From Macquaria australasica (lineage: Eukaryota; Chordata; Actinopteri; Centrarchiformes; Percichthyidae), in assembly GCA_005408345.1 (NCBI GenBank), contig SEMN01000486.1, forward strand, positions 310,001 to 374,000: a DNA stretch of 64,000 nucleotides, given 5' to 3'. The position numbers and the translations under genes are program-made. The notes beneath the pieces were generated by a model. It saw nothing but the letters and a program-made list of their open reading frames with translations, made no database searches and was not told the origin of the DNA. Positions 41,861 to 54,815 of the stretch are shown here, piece by piece; position 1 is the first letter of the stretch, and every line of letters begins with the position of its first letter.

Positions 41861-44617
41861 TTAAAAACTTTCAAGTCCTTTAGCTTAAATAGTGAGCTAT
41901 TTAAGCTAGAAGAGCTAAAGAAGAGCTAAAGAAGGCGATTTTTTGTTTTTTGTTGTCTGAAAAACTATAAAGCTATTAAAAGCTAAACTAATGTGGTTAC
42001 AAAAAGATAATTAACATTTAGCCTTGAGATAATGTTTTGAGATAATGAATTAAGAACGCGTTTGATATCCTCAGATAATAAGATAATTAATTACAAGATG
42101 ATTATTTGATATCTAAACAATATATTCAAGTCCTGACCTTCAGATAACACAGAAAAGCACCTGATAAGAGAGCACAGGAATGACACAGATAGCAATAATG
42201 TTTGTCAGTGGTTTACTGTGGACGTACGGATAAACACATGTTTGTGAACATTTATATCTACAGCTCGTTCCTCAGGACCTCAGACTGACGGGTGTTACAG
42301 ACTCAGTCGTCCCCCTGTCAAACAGAAGCCTTCATACATTTTCCTGCTAAATTCACCGAGTGAATGTGTCAGTTTTCAGTCCTCAGATGAACTAAAAATA
42401 CTGAGCAGAATGTAGGCTGAGCTCTCTGAGGCTTCACTGCTCTTACATTATCCTCTTTTTATTTATTAACTTTATATGCTGGCCTACTTCTCCCCCCTCA
42501 GCACTATTAGCCCACTTTTACACACAGAACAGGAAATCACCAGAAGTCTGCTCCTCCTCTACATTACCTGTTTGTTAAAATCAGGAGCAGTGAGAGCTCA
42601 CAGGAAGTCGTCACTGTGGCTTTAAAGTTCATTTAGAGCAGCAGCTGAAGGATCTTGACTCTTTGTTAATGAATTTTGTCTTTTATATGAATCATATGAA
42701 TCCAAATGTCTAGACTTAACAGGCACACTCCCTCATCGAGTCCACAAGGGGCCACTTTCTTCAGACTTCCAGAGTCATCTTGGGTTGCAGACTTCACCTG
42801 AAAGATAACCCAGAATTTATAACAATATGGATGTGACATTATAAAAGAAAGAAATATACATGATCATAATCGTAATAACAATCAGTCTATAGGGTTTAAG
42901 TTAAGAACGATTCAGAAAAACATTTGGAGATGTTACATCGTCTCACGGTCACTCGAAGGCAGGTCTTAGCTAATATGAGCCATTTCAGAGGGCAGACACC
43001 AGGGAGATGGGAGGAAGGAAAGAGGCGTGCTGCAGATGACATGATGCCTTTTTGTTGGGGTTGTGATGGACCATGAATGATAACCCTCATCCCTGAAGTA
43101 TTTTGGTTTAGTGTCTGTCTACCTATTTGTTAACCTAAATGAACTGAAACCAACGCCGAGCTCAATGTGCGGTTGACGAAAAGAAGAGGACCTCAACCAT
43201 GCAGCGAGTGTGAGAAACGAGTGAAGCGACTGTGGGGTTCGGGTAAAGCCTGCATCCTTTTCTTGTTGTTGGCATCAGAAGGTATTTAGTTCATGTTGTT
43301 GCCTGTTAGTAGCTGCTGCAGCGGTGATTAAATCCCTTAAGGTGACACACCTTCACGTGAATTTGACCGCTGGACCATCGTGTTACAGACATTAGTACTG
43401 TACCAACCGTACATTAGCTGTAAGCTAGCTGGCAACGGATGCACTGTTTGTGTTCATCTGAGCCTCTGACTGACCTCAAACTGAACCCTTTCCTCTCCAG
43501 TCTCTCTCCTTTTTCCTTTCGTCTCTGTCCATTTATGACGCAGATTCATCAATAAGTGTAAATTATTCGCGTCTGATCACATCATTGTATACAATCACGC
43601 CTCCTATAAGATCTCGTTCTGTCTGAACACACAGTTTGACCCAACAACCAATCATTTTACCATAAGTACCTGTGCCACGACAAAGGTCATGAAGATGGAA
43701 ATGAGTGAAGTTGTAAGTCCCAGAGTCTCGTAACGCGTTTTATCCCCTCGCAGCCCAGTAAACTCGCAGACTTGATATGATGATGATGATGATGATGGAG
43801 CACATTACGGTACGTATGAACAAAGTCCGTGAGAGCCCAGCCAACAAATCCCCACTAATTTGATAACTAATTAATTGTTTCAGTCATCTATCAAGCAAAA
43901 GATTCCAACCTTTCTCTGGCTGCAGCTTCTCCTATGTGAGCGTTTGCTGTTTTTCTCTGTTTCATATTGTTGAAAACTGAACATCTTTGGGTTTCCGACT
44001 GTTGGTCGTCCAAAACAAGAGTCTGGGGAACTGAGATTTTAGGATGTTTTGGAGACCGAACAGTTAATCGAGTTTCGATTTAATTGACAGATCAATCAGT
44101 AATGAAATAATCATTAGTTGCCACCCTAAAAGAAGGTGACATGGGAAAAAAATACTCAGCAGATTAATTGATAAAGAAAATAACTGTGAGTAGCACTTGT
44201 CTGATTGTCCGACTGCTCGTGTGTTTTTTGACCCGTCAGACTCGTCGTATTTCCACTTCTTCTGTATTAAAGCCTGGTCACAGCAGAACGTGGCACTGCT
44301 GAACTCAACCGGGTGTCCTTGTGAAATATGTTTGGTAACGTAATGACTGCAGACACGGCTGGCTGGTGAACTAATGTCACATTTTACCTGTTACATTTTT
44401 CCTGCTTTATATGAGCTTATTTCTTTTATCCACAGTTTTACATATTCATATGTCTTTGTTTCTTGTATTTTGCACTTCCATCTGTTTAAGTATGAGCTGT
44501 GCTGCTTGATAAATGTGCTCTCATGTCATATGGCTTACATGGGCTTCTGATTTTTGTTCTGTAAATCCTTTAATCTGGAAACCATGTTGTGCTTAAGCTT
44601 GAAAAGTGCTAAATGAA
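41861..44617. other. Intergenic, mostly unique-looking
   Basis: A (GAT)n run lies at 43777-43797. The block 43850-44110 shares an old repeat with 27090-27350 and 61880-62070. The stretch 43545-43730 (gcgtctgatcacatcattgt, 'acaatcacgcctcctataag') is repeat-free and a candidate for conservation testing. No gene was found. Confidence 0.4.
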
Positions 44618-44642
44618 TACTATTATTATTATTATTATTATG
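44618..44642. repeat. (ATT)n microsatellite
   Basis: Seven tandem ATT units after 'gaatact'. Confidence 0.85.
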
Positions 44643-44851
44643 ATTATTATGAATGTAGTTAACCGCTACCACACTAGCCAGCTGGGAAAATGCTAGTGCT
44701 GCTGAGTCACTATTGCTCTCATTTTGCTAACGGGACAAAAATTTCACACAGTTTATTCAAAAGACGTATCTGTACCATCGACTCTTGTCTCATAACTGTG
44801 TGTAAACCAGGTCTCTGTTGTGGAGCAGTTTATACTCCAACAGAGGAGGTT

Positions 44852-45466
44852 CAGGGTTGCCAACTTTGGGTACCTGGCTGGAGTGAGATTTTGATGCCAT
44901 GGCCCAGGGGCTTTATCACGTGCACATGTGGCCAGAGTGGGACCTTATATTGTAAGATTTAAGCATATAGCCTGACTACGCCACCCTGGGAAATACTCAC
45001 AATTTTACAATATTAGACAAACACTAATCCTAAAACGGGCACACAGGTTCATTCACTAATGAAAGTCAAACACGTGTTGTTTCCACTATCAGAACTACAC
45101 CGTTTTATTGAATGTTCACAAGAAGCAAGAACCAGAAATAAACAAAAAGAAACAAAAGAACACAAGAACCCATCCTACTGCAGACACATAGCCAATACAT
45201 GAACACACACTCACACACACACACAGTAGCTTGCTTCTGCCAGAACAGCTGTCAACACGGTGATAAGCATCGCGCACATGTCACAGACCAAACAGAGTCA
45301 TTTAAGAGCCCACACTCATAGAATGGGGGTTACAGTAGTAACCAACGGTACGTGCGCTCGCCTGTTCATCTCTGATGCTGTCGCAGCGTTTTGGCCTGAG
45401 AACTGTTTGGGCAGCGTGAGACTGAACGTGAGACTGAACGTGAAAGCGTGAGAGTTGGCAACACTG
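44852..45466. mobile_element. hAT-like element, 615 bp, TIR CAGGGTTGCCAACT
   Basis: The left end CAGGGTTGCCAACT and the reverse complement of the right end, CAGTGTTGCCAACT, agree at 13 of 14 positions. Near the right end are tandem copies of gtgagactgaac. There is no transposase. The best 8-bp flank match (aggaggtt / gggagatt, 6 of 8) again requires counting the last G as flank. Confidence 0.75.
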
Positions 45467-45801
45467 GGAGATTAAATAAAACTGGATGCTAATAAGCTAC
45501 GATAGCTTCCTCCATTTCAGACTCTTCTGCTCTCCGTTCTCCCTCACAGGTCAGTGTATCCGGGCCATATGTACATCAACCTCTTGTTAGGATAATCACA
45601 CAAAATCTATCAAAATATAGTTGACAAGAAAGACCTCTGAATATAGTATGTGTGCACTGTGTATCTGTAAGATTCAAGTTAAAAGCCGCGTTCTTCATTT
45701 CTTCTTCTGTGGTGCCCACTTCCTTTCTGCCCCGTCACCTTTCCCCTTTCGTATAATTCTCCAGTGGAAGATGTCTCACAGTCTCACAATCCTAATGTGT
45801 G

Positions 45802-45823
45802 TATATATATATATATATATATA
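45802..45823. repeat. (TA)n microsatellite
   Basis: Eleven TA units. Confidence 0.9.
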
Positions 45824-46461
45824 AACTAAACTAAACTAACACTCCTGTTCTTTTATTTATTTCATTTCATTTGTGTATGAGGCAGTTTTATTTACATGGA
45901 GGTTCTGCTCCCTTATCTGCCTCTGTCAGAACAAATGAAGTCCTATGTAGAAGTCCACCGGTTACAGTGTCGGTGCCAAGTTGAACTCAACGCGAAAGAT
46001 TTGCATGGATTTATTTCAACCCCAACAAGCAAATTAAGTGATTTTGGCTTGAAATTATTACCTTTTTAAATGCTGGTGTGACCGCCTTTAACTTGGTGTT
46101 ATTATTATTGATAGAAATTATGGCCAAAACTACAATAAAACCCAAGTTGTAATAAACCAGAATCATCCATTCCTCGAGTATTCGCTGGAATAAATAAAGA
46201 TTGTTCTGTGCTGTCACTTTATACTTTGATTTAAAGAACAAGATTTCTGCCAGAGCTGCTTTTTCTCGCCACAAACACATCAGAGCTGTTTTCATCTGGA
46301 GCCTCACAGTCCTGATGTAAACGCTCTCTCTGTGACTGTGAACCAGTCTGTGAATGTTAAAACCAGACTTGGCAACGCTCAGCAGAGCTTTATTAAGCCC
46401 TGCCAGCCTCACTGACATGGTGCCATTAAAATGTGACCCGTGTTGTGAGAGGGTTGGTTTG

Positions 46462-46462
<1 letters not shown>
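45824..46462. other. Intergenic, nothing recognised
   Basis: The 135-codon - strand frame at 46011-46418 has no recognisable domain. Confidence 0.4.

Positions 46463-46503
<41 letters not shown>
46463..46503. repeat. (TG)n microsatellite
   Basis: About 20 uninterrupted TG units, the longest dinucleotide run in the window apart from the interrupted 57451-57491 tract. Confidence 0.95.
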
Positions 46504-46506
<3 letters not shown>

Positions 46507-46586
46507 CAAGTTTGATATTCCAGCAGTGCTTCTCAGTAATAAAGACCAGTGTGGGAATCTGGAGCTGTGTTGTTTGGAAAAGCCCA

Positions 46587-47220
46587 CCACTTTGGTCCAA
46601 ACTGAAATATTTCTATAACTATTTGATGTATTGCCATGAAATTTTGTACAGACATTTATGGTCCCCAGAGGATGAATTCTTATGACTTTGGCGATCCCCT
46701 GCTTTTTCCTCTAGCTCCACCATGTGGTTCATATTTGTGGTTTTAAGTGAAATGTCTCAACAACTATTGGATGTATTGTCACAAAATGTGGTGCGGACAT
46801 TCATGTTGCCCTCAGGATAATGTGGAATAACTCAGGTGATCTTTTGACTTTTCGTCTAGCGTCATCATCAGGTCAAAATTTCAGCTGTACAACACTTTGT
46901 TTTATGACTAAATACCTGCATAACTAATGACACTCCTATCAGCCCACACTGTGTGTGCTATGTTTTGTACTAATTAGCAAATGTTAGCATGCTAAACACA
47001 CTAAACTAAGATGGTGAACAAGGTAAACAATGTACCTGCTTAGCATCAACATGTAAGCGTTGTAAATATGAGCACGTTAGCATGCTGACCATATTTCTGT
47101 GCCTAAGTACAGTCTCATACCTGCACAATTAATGACATTCCCATCGGCCTCAGCTGTACTTTGTATTTATTGGTGATTAGCAAATGTTAGCATGCTAACG
47201 CACTAAATGTATTATATACC
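46587..47220 (+). mobile_element. Family A interspersed repeat, copy 4, with internal duplication
   Basis: It carries the family landmarks. The segment 'acctgca.aa.taatgacat' to 'agcaaatgttagcatgctaa' occurs twice (about 46914-46996 and 47118-47200), so part of this copy is tandemly duplicated. Confidence 0.75.
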
Positions 47221-47686
47221 ATATTTACCAAGTAAATAATTTTGTGTTACACAGGCAAGTTCACAGTGAGTTCATATAAAAACACAAGGAAACAAACTGA
47301 AACAGCTCAGAGAGAAATGTGACGGCGTGAGAAAGCTGAAGATCAGCGTGACTTTCAAACTCATCATCAGCGTGAAAAAGTTAGGTGTTGTTTTTCTCTG
47401 AGTTCAGCAGATTGTTCAAGAACGACTCTCTGTTTTTGTAATCGATCAGCAGCTTAGGTTTAATTCTGTCCTGATGAATTTTACCTCAGAAGGTGCAGCA
47501 ACCAAACATCTTTTCAAATGTAAATGTCTGGTCTTCATTCATATTCATCTACACGCACAAATCATCTGCATGAACACCAACAAACACATGCGGTTTGCAG
47601 TAACTTTGTGTCCTTTAAAACACACAGAGGACCGAAGTTGAAAACTGAAGTTGTGGAACAGTGTCAAACATTAGACTGAGGTTGCA

Positions 47687-48740
47687 TCTCAAGTCTCTTA
47701 TTTGATATCTCCTCGCTCCTCAATCCTTACTTGAACCGGAAGTCGGTCCACCATCTTGAAGGCCGTCCCAAAGCTCTTATTTCTGCTCCGAGGAGGGATC
47801 GAGGAGGAGCCATGAGCGAGGATACACGAGAGCAGCCTTCACCTTCAAGTCTTTTTCTGGCTGACCTTATTGGATATCGGTTACTGATTGGACGCTGCAG
47901 CTGATCGGACTGATCTGATACATCGCAACAATCACTGAAGTTTCAGATAACAGATTAAACTCAAGTGTATCACTCCCATGTTTTAGATTTTATTTGCATT
48001 TATTTATTTGAATCTGTGTTAATTGTAGGTCTGAACAACAAAATAATCATAAACAACTTTCGTCATTTATTAGAAAGATTTCTCTTTTCATGTTCTGTTA
48101 TTTCCCCCGTTAACTTTAATTATGGATATAGTTAAAGTCGGAGAGAGTAGGAGAGTCTGTCTGTCACACTTTTTACATTCATTTCCATTCAGTCACGTGA
48201 GGCTGATAATTCCTGAACGCCGGGTTTGATGTGAGTTACATCACTTAAATTTTCTCTGAAACATTTAGTGTAATACATAATTTCCAATGTTCAAAAGACG
48301 CCGTAATCATATTCTGGGGTATTCCATAATGCATTTACAGAATATCAATAAATACAGATGCAAATAATTAATAAATAATATAAGCACAGGACACAGTATA
48401 AATACTGAGTGCAGGTGTTTGTTAAACAGGTAACAGGCTACAGAGAGAAAACAGTAGTGTTTTGCCTTTATTAGTATTAGCACAGTGCACGTGTGCAGAC
48501 ACAAACTCCATCAAAACTCTCTACAGCTGTGATCAGCTGCCGCCGTCATCAGAAACGGACGTCGCTTCACGTGACGCTTCAGAAGAAAGGATGTCTCATT
48601 TCTCTAAAAACATATTTCCTCATTTCTTCTCTCCTCACATGGTTTCCTTGCGTCTCTCCATGCATCCCTGGTGGGAGGGACTTAGACAGAAGGAAAAGAC
48701 GCAAGCGAGGGAAATGTGGATGCAATTAAGAGACTTGAGA
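47687..48740. mobile_element. 1,054-bp non-autonomous DNA transposon with 18-bp TIRs
   Basis: The left end TCTCAAGTCTCTTATTTG (47687-47704) is matched at 17 of 18 positions by the reverse complement of 48723-48740, TCTCAAGTCTCTTAATTG. A decayed copy in the same orientation lies at 57762-59035. Internal landmarks include 'gaggagccatgagcgaggat' and 'aatatcaataaatacagatg'. No transposase frame is seen and no convincing target-site duplication. Confidence 0.75.
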
Positions 48741-49583
48741 AGCTAAACAGAGCTGTGCCGAGGTGCAATCAAAAGCACAGTTTCAACAATAGAAACAAGC
48801 TCAACAACAACAGCACCAGCAAAAGCACTGGTTCTGGGGGCTGATATACACTGATCCACTGATGATCAAATGAAGTTCAGGTGTGGGTGATCCAGGTACT
48901 CAGAGATGAGCTTGGAGACCTGAAACAGCGAGAGAGACAGCATCCTTGCAACAAGGCAGTTTTACAAAACTGTTTTACATAAGATATAAAAGACATTAAG
49001 AAAATATATAAAAGAAGCACAAGACAATATAAAAAGATATATAAATATGATTTAAATTTAGTCAAATAAATTTAGTAGAATAAAATTGATTAAAATACAA
49101 TAAGACAGATTAAACAGGAGAGTAAAATGTACACTGCAGTGCAATATACTGTATGAATTAATAGTCCCAAATTTTACTTAATAAAATGCAGCGGCAAACA
49201 GAAACGTGAAGTCTCAACAGCTCAAACACTGGGAGGAAACTCACTGTTCAACCAGAAAACACAAACTGAACACACACAGCTACTTCGTTAAGGTTACGAT
49301 GTCAGAATATGAAGTAAAATGCTGTCGGATCAGTGTTTCAGTGGCTTTAACAGGAAGTCTCAGCTGATAAAAACAGCTGGATGATGTAGTTTTTTCTCAT
49401 CTTATCAGCCTGCACTCTGCTGGTCACGTTCAGTCTGCAGGATGAAGCCTCGGCTCCTCGCCGCTGATAACAAACGTCCACCGTATTGGCCTCAGAGCGG
49501 AGAGCTGTAATGGATGCAGGAGGCATGAAATATTCAGCAGTTTCCCCTAAAACTTCCTACATGTAACATCAGCATGATGAGAT
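48741..49583. other. Intergenic; unique-looking stretch at 49430-49560
   Basis: The stretch 49430-49560 ('gccgctgataacaaacgtcc', 'gtaatggatgcaggaggcat') is repeat-free and a possible conserved noncoding element. The remainder is AT-rich without features. Confidence 0.35.
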
Positions 49584-49603
49584 ACACACACACACACACA
49601 CAC
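49584..49603. repeat. (CA)n microsatellite
   Basis: An uninterrupted CA run, the first of three dinucleotide tracts within 280 bp. Confidence 0.9.
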
Positions 49604-49708
49604 TTTATCAAACACATGCAGGCTTCTCACAGCAGGGTAATGCCATTTTCCATCAACCTGAATTATGTTACATACTATACAGTATAAGACACGCAGTACA
49701 TATATACA

Positions 49709-49734
49709 GTGTGTGTGTGTGTGTGTGTGTGTGT
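49709..49734. repeat. (GT)n microsatellite
   Basis: Thirteen GT units. Confidence 0.9.
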
Positions 49735-49828
49735 TGCAGGGTTTTCAGGGTTTTTGAATAATTAAAGATTATGCGCTTCATGTTTTTAGGATGGGATGCA
49801 CGTATATTTTCATATGTTCATACTGTAG

Positions 49829-49861
49829 CACACACACAAACACACACACACACACACACAC
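49829..49861. repeat. (CA)n microsatellite, one interruption
   Basis: A CA run broken once by an extra A. Together with the (GT)n tract about 95 bp upstream it forms a potential inverted pair. Confidence 0.9.
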
Positions 49862-50507
49862 AGTGGCTTGATAATGCATACTGGACACTATTTTGGTACG
49901 TCGTATTCTCATGTTAAAAACTGCTCTTTTTTCCGGTCACTTCACACATTCATGACTTTAGTTTTGACTCTCAACCCTAAACTGAACTGATTTGAATCTG
50001 ATTTATATGTTCATGTTTCTATCTAGATAAAAGTACTTTAATAATCCCAAACAGGGAATCTGTGGTGTTGCAGACGCGTTTTTAAAATAATTTATTTTTT
50101 CCACAATATCTGTGCATGGTAATTATAGTATGGTTAAGGTTGGGGAGAGATTGTGGTTGGGGTTAATAAAAAGGTGAACTTTAACTGACAGGATGTGAAC
50201 TCTGGTCTCCTGCACATGTAAAGGTCAGGCGCTTTATCCGTCCATCCTCCACCCCGACCTCCACACCTGTACTTTCCACCATGGATGTATAAAGAGAACT
50301 GGATACAGCATCAGAGGCGGGGCCCCATTCATTCCTATGAAACTTCTATGACTTCAGGGTTTCATACCTGGAGCTTCCGCATCATGCGGCCCATAGAGCA
50401 AGGACTCACTCACATGAACGACAGTGAAAATGCTGAGGAAAATAACTCTGGATTCTGCTATTAGTGCATTTTACAACTTTTAGGACATAATGATTTAAAT
50501 AAGAGCT
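49862..50507. other. Intergenic with old repeat fragments
   Basis: The stretch 50120-50230 resembles the GGTTA-rich block at 6813-6990. The stretch 50279-50420 ('catggatgtataaagagaac') resembles a common fish repeat start. Confidence 0.45.
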
Positions 50508-50974
50508 ATTTAAAGGTGGGTAGGCACTATGTTTTTGTGTCATTGGGCAAAAATTCCATAATAACCGTTTGCCGCATATTCTAATTCAAGCGGTCTGAGA
50601 GAAAACTTCTACTTCTGCCCCTCCTCTTGGCTCTGTTTTCAGGCTTGACGGGAGACTTGGCCAATCACAGGTCATTTCAGAGAGAGGGTGCATTCCTACT
50701 GGCTGTTCTACAAATGCAGATGTGCGTGCACGTCCTTTCAGATGGTGAAAGCCTGATTCAATGGTGGAAAATCCTGCAACTTGTGATAAATGTCCAATAC
50801 CTCCACTGCCTACAACGGCATATAGTACAACACAAGCCCTGAGGCATGAAGTTTCGCAGGGAAGCCGACTCCTTCTGCTGCTGGTCGAAGTTGTGGGTTT
50901 GGTGGGAGGGGCTTAGCGGAGTGATACGAGGCAGCAGAGAGAGAGGAGGAAGGTTTTGTCTTTACCAGCTTTAA
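50508..50974 (+). mobile_element. 0.5-kb TIR element, copy 1
   Basis: It begins atttaaaggtgggtaggc and ends tttaccagctttaa. It shares 'ttgggcaaaaattccataat', 'attctaattcaagcggtctg' and 'tgggtttggtgggaggggct' with the reverse strand of 59231-59747. Confidence 0.7.
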
Positions 50975-52199
50975 GTGTTTGTACTGAGAAGTTGTTGTAC
51001 CTCAAAAAAAATCCGCTGATTTACAGACGTCTCTTTCACAATGTAAGTCTATGGGAAAAAGTATTTTGGGGCCAGTGTGCATCACGTGACGGACCCGGAA
51101 GTTGTAATTACACAGTTTGCCCACTATGTCAACTCTTTGCATAAAGGACACATTACTTCCTGTACTGACACTATTTTAAATTATGAGGTGCAGAATCATA
51201 CTGCTTTATTATCTTTATTGCTTCTCACTTTATTGTAAACTCAGTACTTTTGTCCCTGTCAGGATCCTGTAGGAATGATGACTTAAAATAGATAGATAGT
51301 GGTCTTTTAGGGTCACAATTGTAACTTAGAGCATGTAAGTCATTTTGTGTAGTGTACAGCAAGGTGCGATATATAACACAGGTAGAGAGGTATGAGCGAC
51401 AGTATGTCCTCATTAATCCAGCGTGTCCCAGTGTGATCTGACAAACCTCCACACTTCTCAGTCGTAACAGGAACTTACCAGAAATACGTCACAGAGGTGG
51501 ACACTCGCACATACTAATAAAAGTGCATACTGGGACAGAAAGTGTTGTCGAAAGCCTGACTTGGAAACATCAAAACAGCTGTTTAGGGTTGTTTTATACC
51601 ACAAAAGCACCAGTGTTTCATGTTACGGTCAGATTTTAAATGCTTTTCCTGCAGGTGTTTCATAGTGACTCTAATATTGTGACCATTAATATATCGTCAT
51701 AAAATGAAGATTGGCCTAAATGCAATCTGATCTGGACTAAATGTCGTGTTTATATGAAGACTGGACAGTGTGAATGTAAATGTCTTCTCCCTCTCAGTCT
51801 TTCGGCCTGTCTAACATCCAGTGAAGCAGAGAGGAAGGTGACATTCAGGAGTCTCCACTCGGTTGTGAATCAATCCGTTTTGGTCTCTGGCACTCTGGAA
51901 ACAAGCAGCCAGTTCACAACAAAAGACCTCTGCTTCCTGCCTCCTGTAATCCTGTTACTACACCTCCGCTGCACTGTCCCTCCATCACCCGGAGGGGGGG
52001 GTTTACTACCCGACATGCAGGATGGAAGGTCACGGAGACTTCCTGAGAAAAACCTCGATTTGTATTATCAGACAGGAAGTGTTGCTGCTGACCAACACCC
52101 GACACGGTGGAGGTGGTTCTGACTACGGCTGCAAGCAGAACTATCTGCTGGATGTTCTGCTCACATCTCATTTTAATTCAGAATATATGGAAACACACA
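50975..52199. other. Intergenic, nothing recognised
   Basis: The reading frames at 51754-52207 have no recognisable domain. A run of nine G lies at 51992-52000. Confidence 0.4.
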
Positions 52200-52316
52200 C
52201 TTCTTGAGGAAGTTTTTCTTCATCCGAATAATCGCTGTATGCTGTACAGATCGTGAAGCCTCCTGAGGCAAAATTGTGATTTTGGGCCATATAAATAAAA
52301 TTGACTTGACTTGAAT
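52200..52316 (+). mobile_element. LINE 3' tail with 'ttgacttgactt' end
   Basis: 'ggaagtttttcttcatccg', 'cctcctgaggcaaaattgtg' and 'gggccatataaataaaattg', then tandem acttg, is the common teleost retroelement 3' end with AATTG-type tails. Confidence 0.65.
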
Positions 52317-54199
52317 AGTTATCTGCAAATACACAGGTTTGTTATTATGTATATAAATATATAAATATACCTTATATACTATAGATATTCTGCTGCTGTA
52401 ACAGCCTCCACTCATCTGGGAAGCAGACAGAAGAGACAGACGGTGCCAGACAAGAGCCGACCAATCAGAGTTCAGATAGTTTTTTTTATTCATTTAGCCT
52501 TTAACGTGTCACAGCATCTTTCATGACAAAAAAAACCCTCAATCTAAAGATTCATCGATCAATAAAAAAAACAAAAACACAACAGAAGCGTTTCCCCTGC
52601 CTCTGTGACGTCATCAGGCCTGTTTAAAGGAAACGTTAATATGCGTGAGGTCGGTGCAAACTGGTCATGTGACAACCTTACAGAGACAGGACAGGTGAGG
52701 TCACGAGGACAGAGAGACATCAAGGAGTCCTGAAGGACGACGACGAGGAGGAGGGAGGGGGGCGTCGACGTTAACGGGCAAAAGAGGCGAGGTCCCGGGA
52801 GGAGGAGGGACGGGAGGACAGGTACGAGAGGTAAGACGGGTACGACAGGTCGGTCCCTCTGAGACATGTCGGGGGAATAGAGAGACGATGTTGCCTGCAG
52901 ATGATTAATGTCGGGGTCAGAGCGGTTTGTTGAAGGTTAGCTGAGGACTAAGGCAGGTGACGACTAAGGCGGCGGTCCCAGCTCACCGCCATGACACCTG
53001 CGGCGAGTCGTTCGGAGGACTCCCAGCAGGCCGCAGATGAAGCCTCACTCGTCTCCCCTGCCACAGTTTTTTCCTCCACTTCCACAGAGTGAAATCCAGA
53101 GACATTTATCATCTGTAGAAATCAGCTGTGAAATCTGAAATGTCTCGTTTTCTTAATTAAACCTTCTTTGACATCGCTGGATTTTTAAAAAGCTAATTTT
53201 TCCTGCGGCCAGTTTGAAGTCGAGCACGGCGCCCTGTGGTGATAAACACCACGGAAATATATGAGTGTAACTCCACGACACCATTAAACAGCTGGACTGA
53301 TTTCCTCCTTTCAGATGTGACTGTGTGAAGACAGAGCTGAACAGGCTGTGATTACTTTCACTGCTGCTGGATGAGCTCCAGTTATCGCCTGAGGTTTCAT
53401 TTATATTTTTTCCCCTGAAGGACTCAGTGACATTACAAATTAGGCAAATGAGACTAATGTTGAGCTGCTGCAGTAACAGTTAAAGAATTAAAGCTGACTG
53501 ACTTTGTTCCAAAATCAGACATATTTGTCAACATATTTGTTGGTATCTCCATTACAAACTCATGTCCTTTGTCCAAACTTCATTCAATCTCTCAGAGCTT
53601 TATTTTAAATTCTAGTGAAGATCTCAAAGTTTCCAAAGATACCAAATCTGTCAGGCTTAATTTTGGGAAAATGTGTCTACAATGGTGCAAATGAGCGTAT
53701 TTCCCAAAATGTCGAACTTCTGCTTTAACAATAATTGCTGTGACTGCTGGTTTCAGAGTGTGGACAGGTGGATGATGGAGGTGTTAGTTGGTTGTGAATG
53801 ACGTCTCTCTGGACTCTGTTTTATACTTTCATGCTGATAAAACAAATGCCACTTAAATCAATCAGTCTCTTTCTCCTGAAGACGATGACGTGACCTAAAA
53901 CACTGATTCTTAAAATATAAATTCTGGGTGTGCAGCTCTTTGCTCCTTCCACTAAAATGTCTTTAACCTTTAACCGAGCTGCCTACACATACAAACTGTC
54001 TGAATAAATATTAAATACATATCAAAAGGATGGAAACAATAAGACAATTTCAGATTGTTGTAACTGTTTTTCCACGAAACATATATTCTCTATAAATGCG
54101 ATAAATAAATGATGAATCAATGCATTTTTTATTTTAATGTCAGACACAGGGAAACAACACAATAAGAGCCTGACGTCGACTTTCTTTGCTTCCTTCTCT
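52317..54199. other. Intergenic, nothing certain
   Basis: The stretch 52560-53060 is GC-richer with gaggagga-type runs. The stretch 53590-53660 repeats the segment seen at 31520-31590 in reverse. No exon was supported. Confidence 0.4.
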
Positions 54200-54235
54200 T
54201 CTTTGCTTTGATGTCTTCTTCCTTCCTTCCTCCTA
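54200..54235. repeat. (CTTC)n tract
   Basis: A pyrimidine run of cttccttcctcc type, opposite in strand bias to the purine tract that follows. Confidence 0.6.
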
Positions 54236-54334
54236 GATTTTCTAAACTCGTGTGGCACAAACAAATTAACGAGTTTATGACAATTGAAATCACTCAAAAA
54301 CAAAAAAAATGAAGTGAAACCTGATCTTATTTCT

Positions 54335-54815
54335 GAGAAAAAAAAGAGGGAAGAGAGTATGGAAGAAAAGATAAAGGGACAGGAGCAGGAGAGGAAGGAA
54401 CGCCAGAAATGGAAGGAAAGAGGAAATGCAAGAAAAGGAAAGAAAAAAGGAAAGACAGAAAGGAAGGAAGGAAGGAAGACATGAATGCAAAGAATGAAAA
54501 AGGCGAAAAATGAAAGGGAAGAAGGAAGGACAGGATTGAAGGGAGGCAGGAAGAAAAGAATGCAAAAGATGGAAAAGGAGAAGAAATAAAATAAAGTAAG
54601 AAAGGAAGGAAGACAGAAAGGAGGGCAAGGAATGGAAGAGAGGAAGGAAAAAAGAAATGAAGGTAAAAGTAGGAAAGAAAGGAAGAAGCAATTAAAGGAA
54701 GGGAGAAATGAAATGAAGTAACAAAGAAAGGAAGGAAGGACAAACTTTATAGAAGGAATGAAGGAAGAGAGGAAGGAAGGAAAGGAGGGAAAGAAGGAAG
54801 GATTAGAAGAAATGG
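54335..54815. repeat. Long polypurine tract, (GGAA)-rich
   Basis: Nearly 500 bases that are overwhelmingly A and G on the + strand, with gaaggaaggaagg cores (54464-54478, 54726-54750, 54763-54784). Long Lys/Glu-rich (+) and Phe/Leu/Ser-rich (-) frames are artefacts of the composition. Confidence 0.9.

Noticed and set aside
46011..46418. 135-codon - strand frame as a gene
   Set aside because: No recognisable domain, ordinary intergenic composition and no splice or promoter context.
54290..54743. Phe/Leu/Ser-rich - strand frames resembling multi-pass membrane proteins
   Set aside because: They are the complement of the GGAA polypurine tract.
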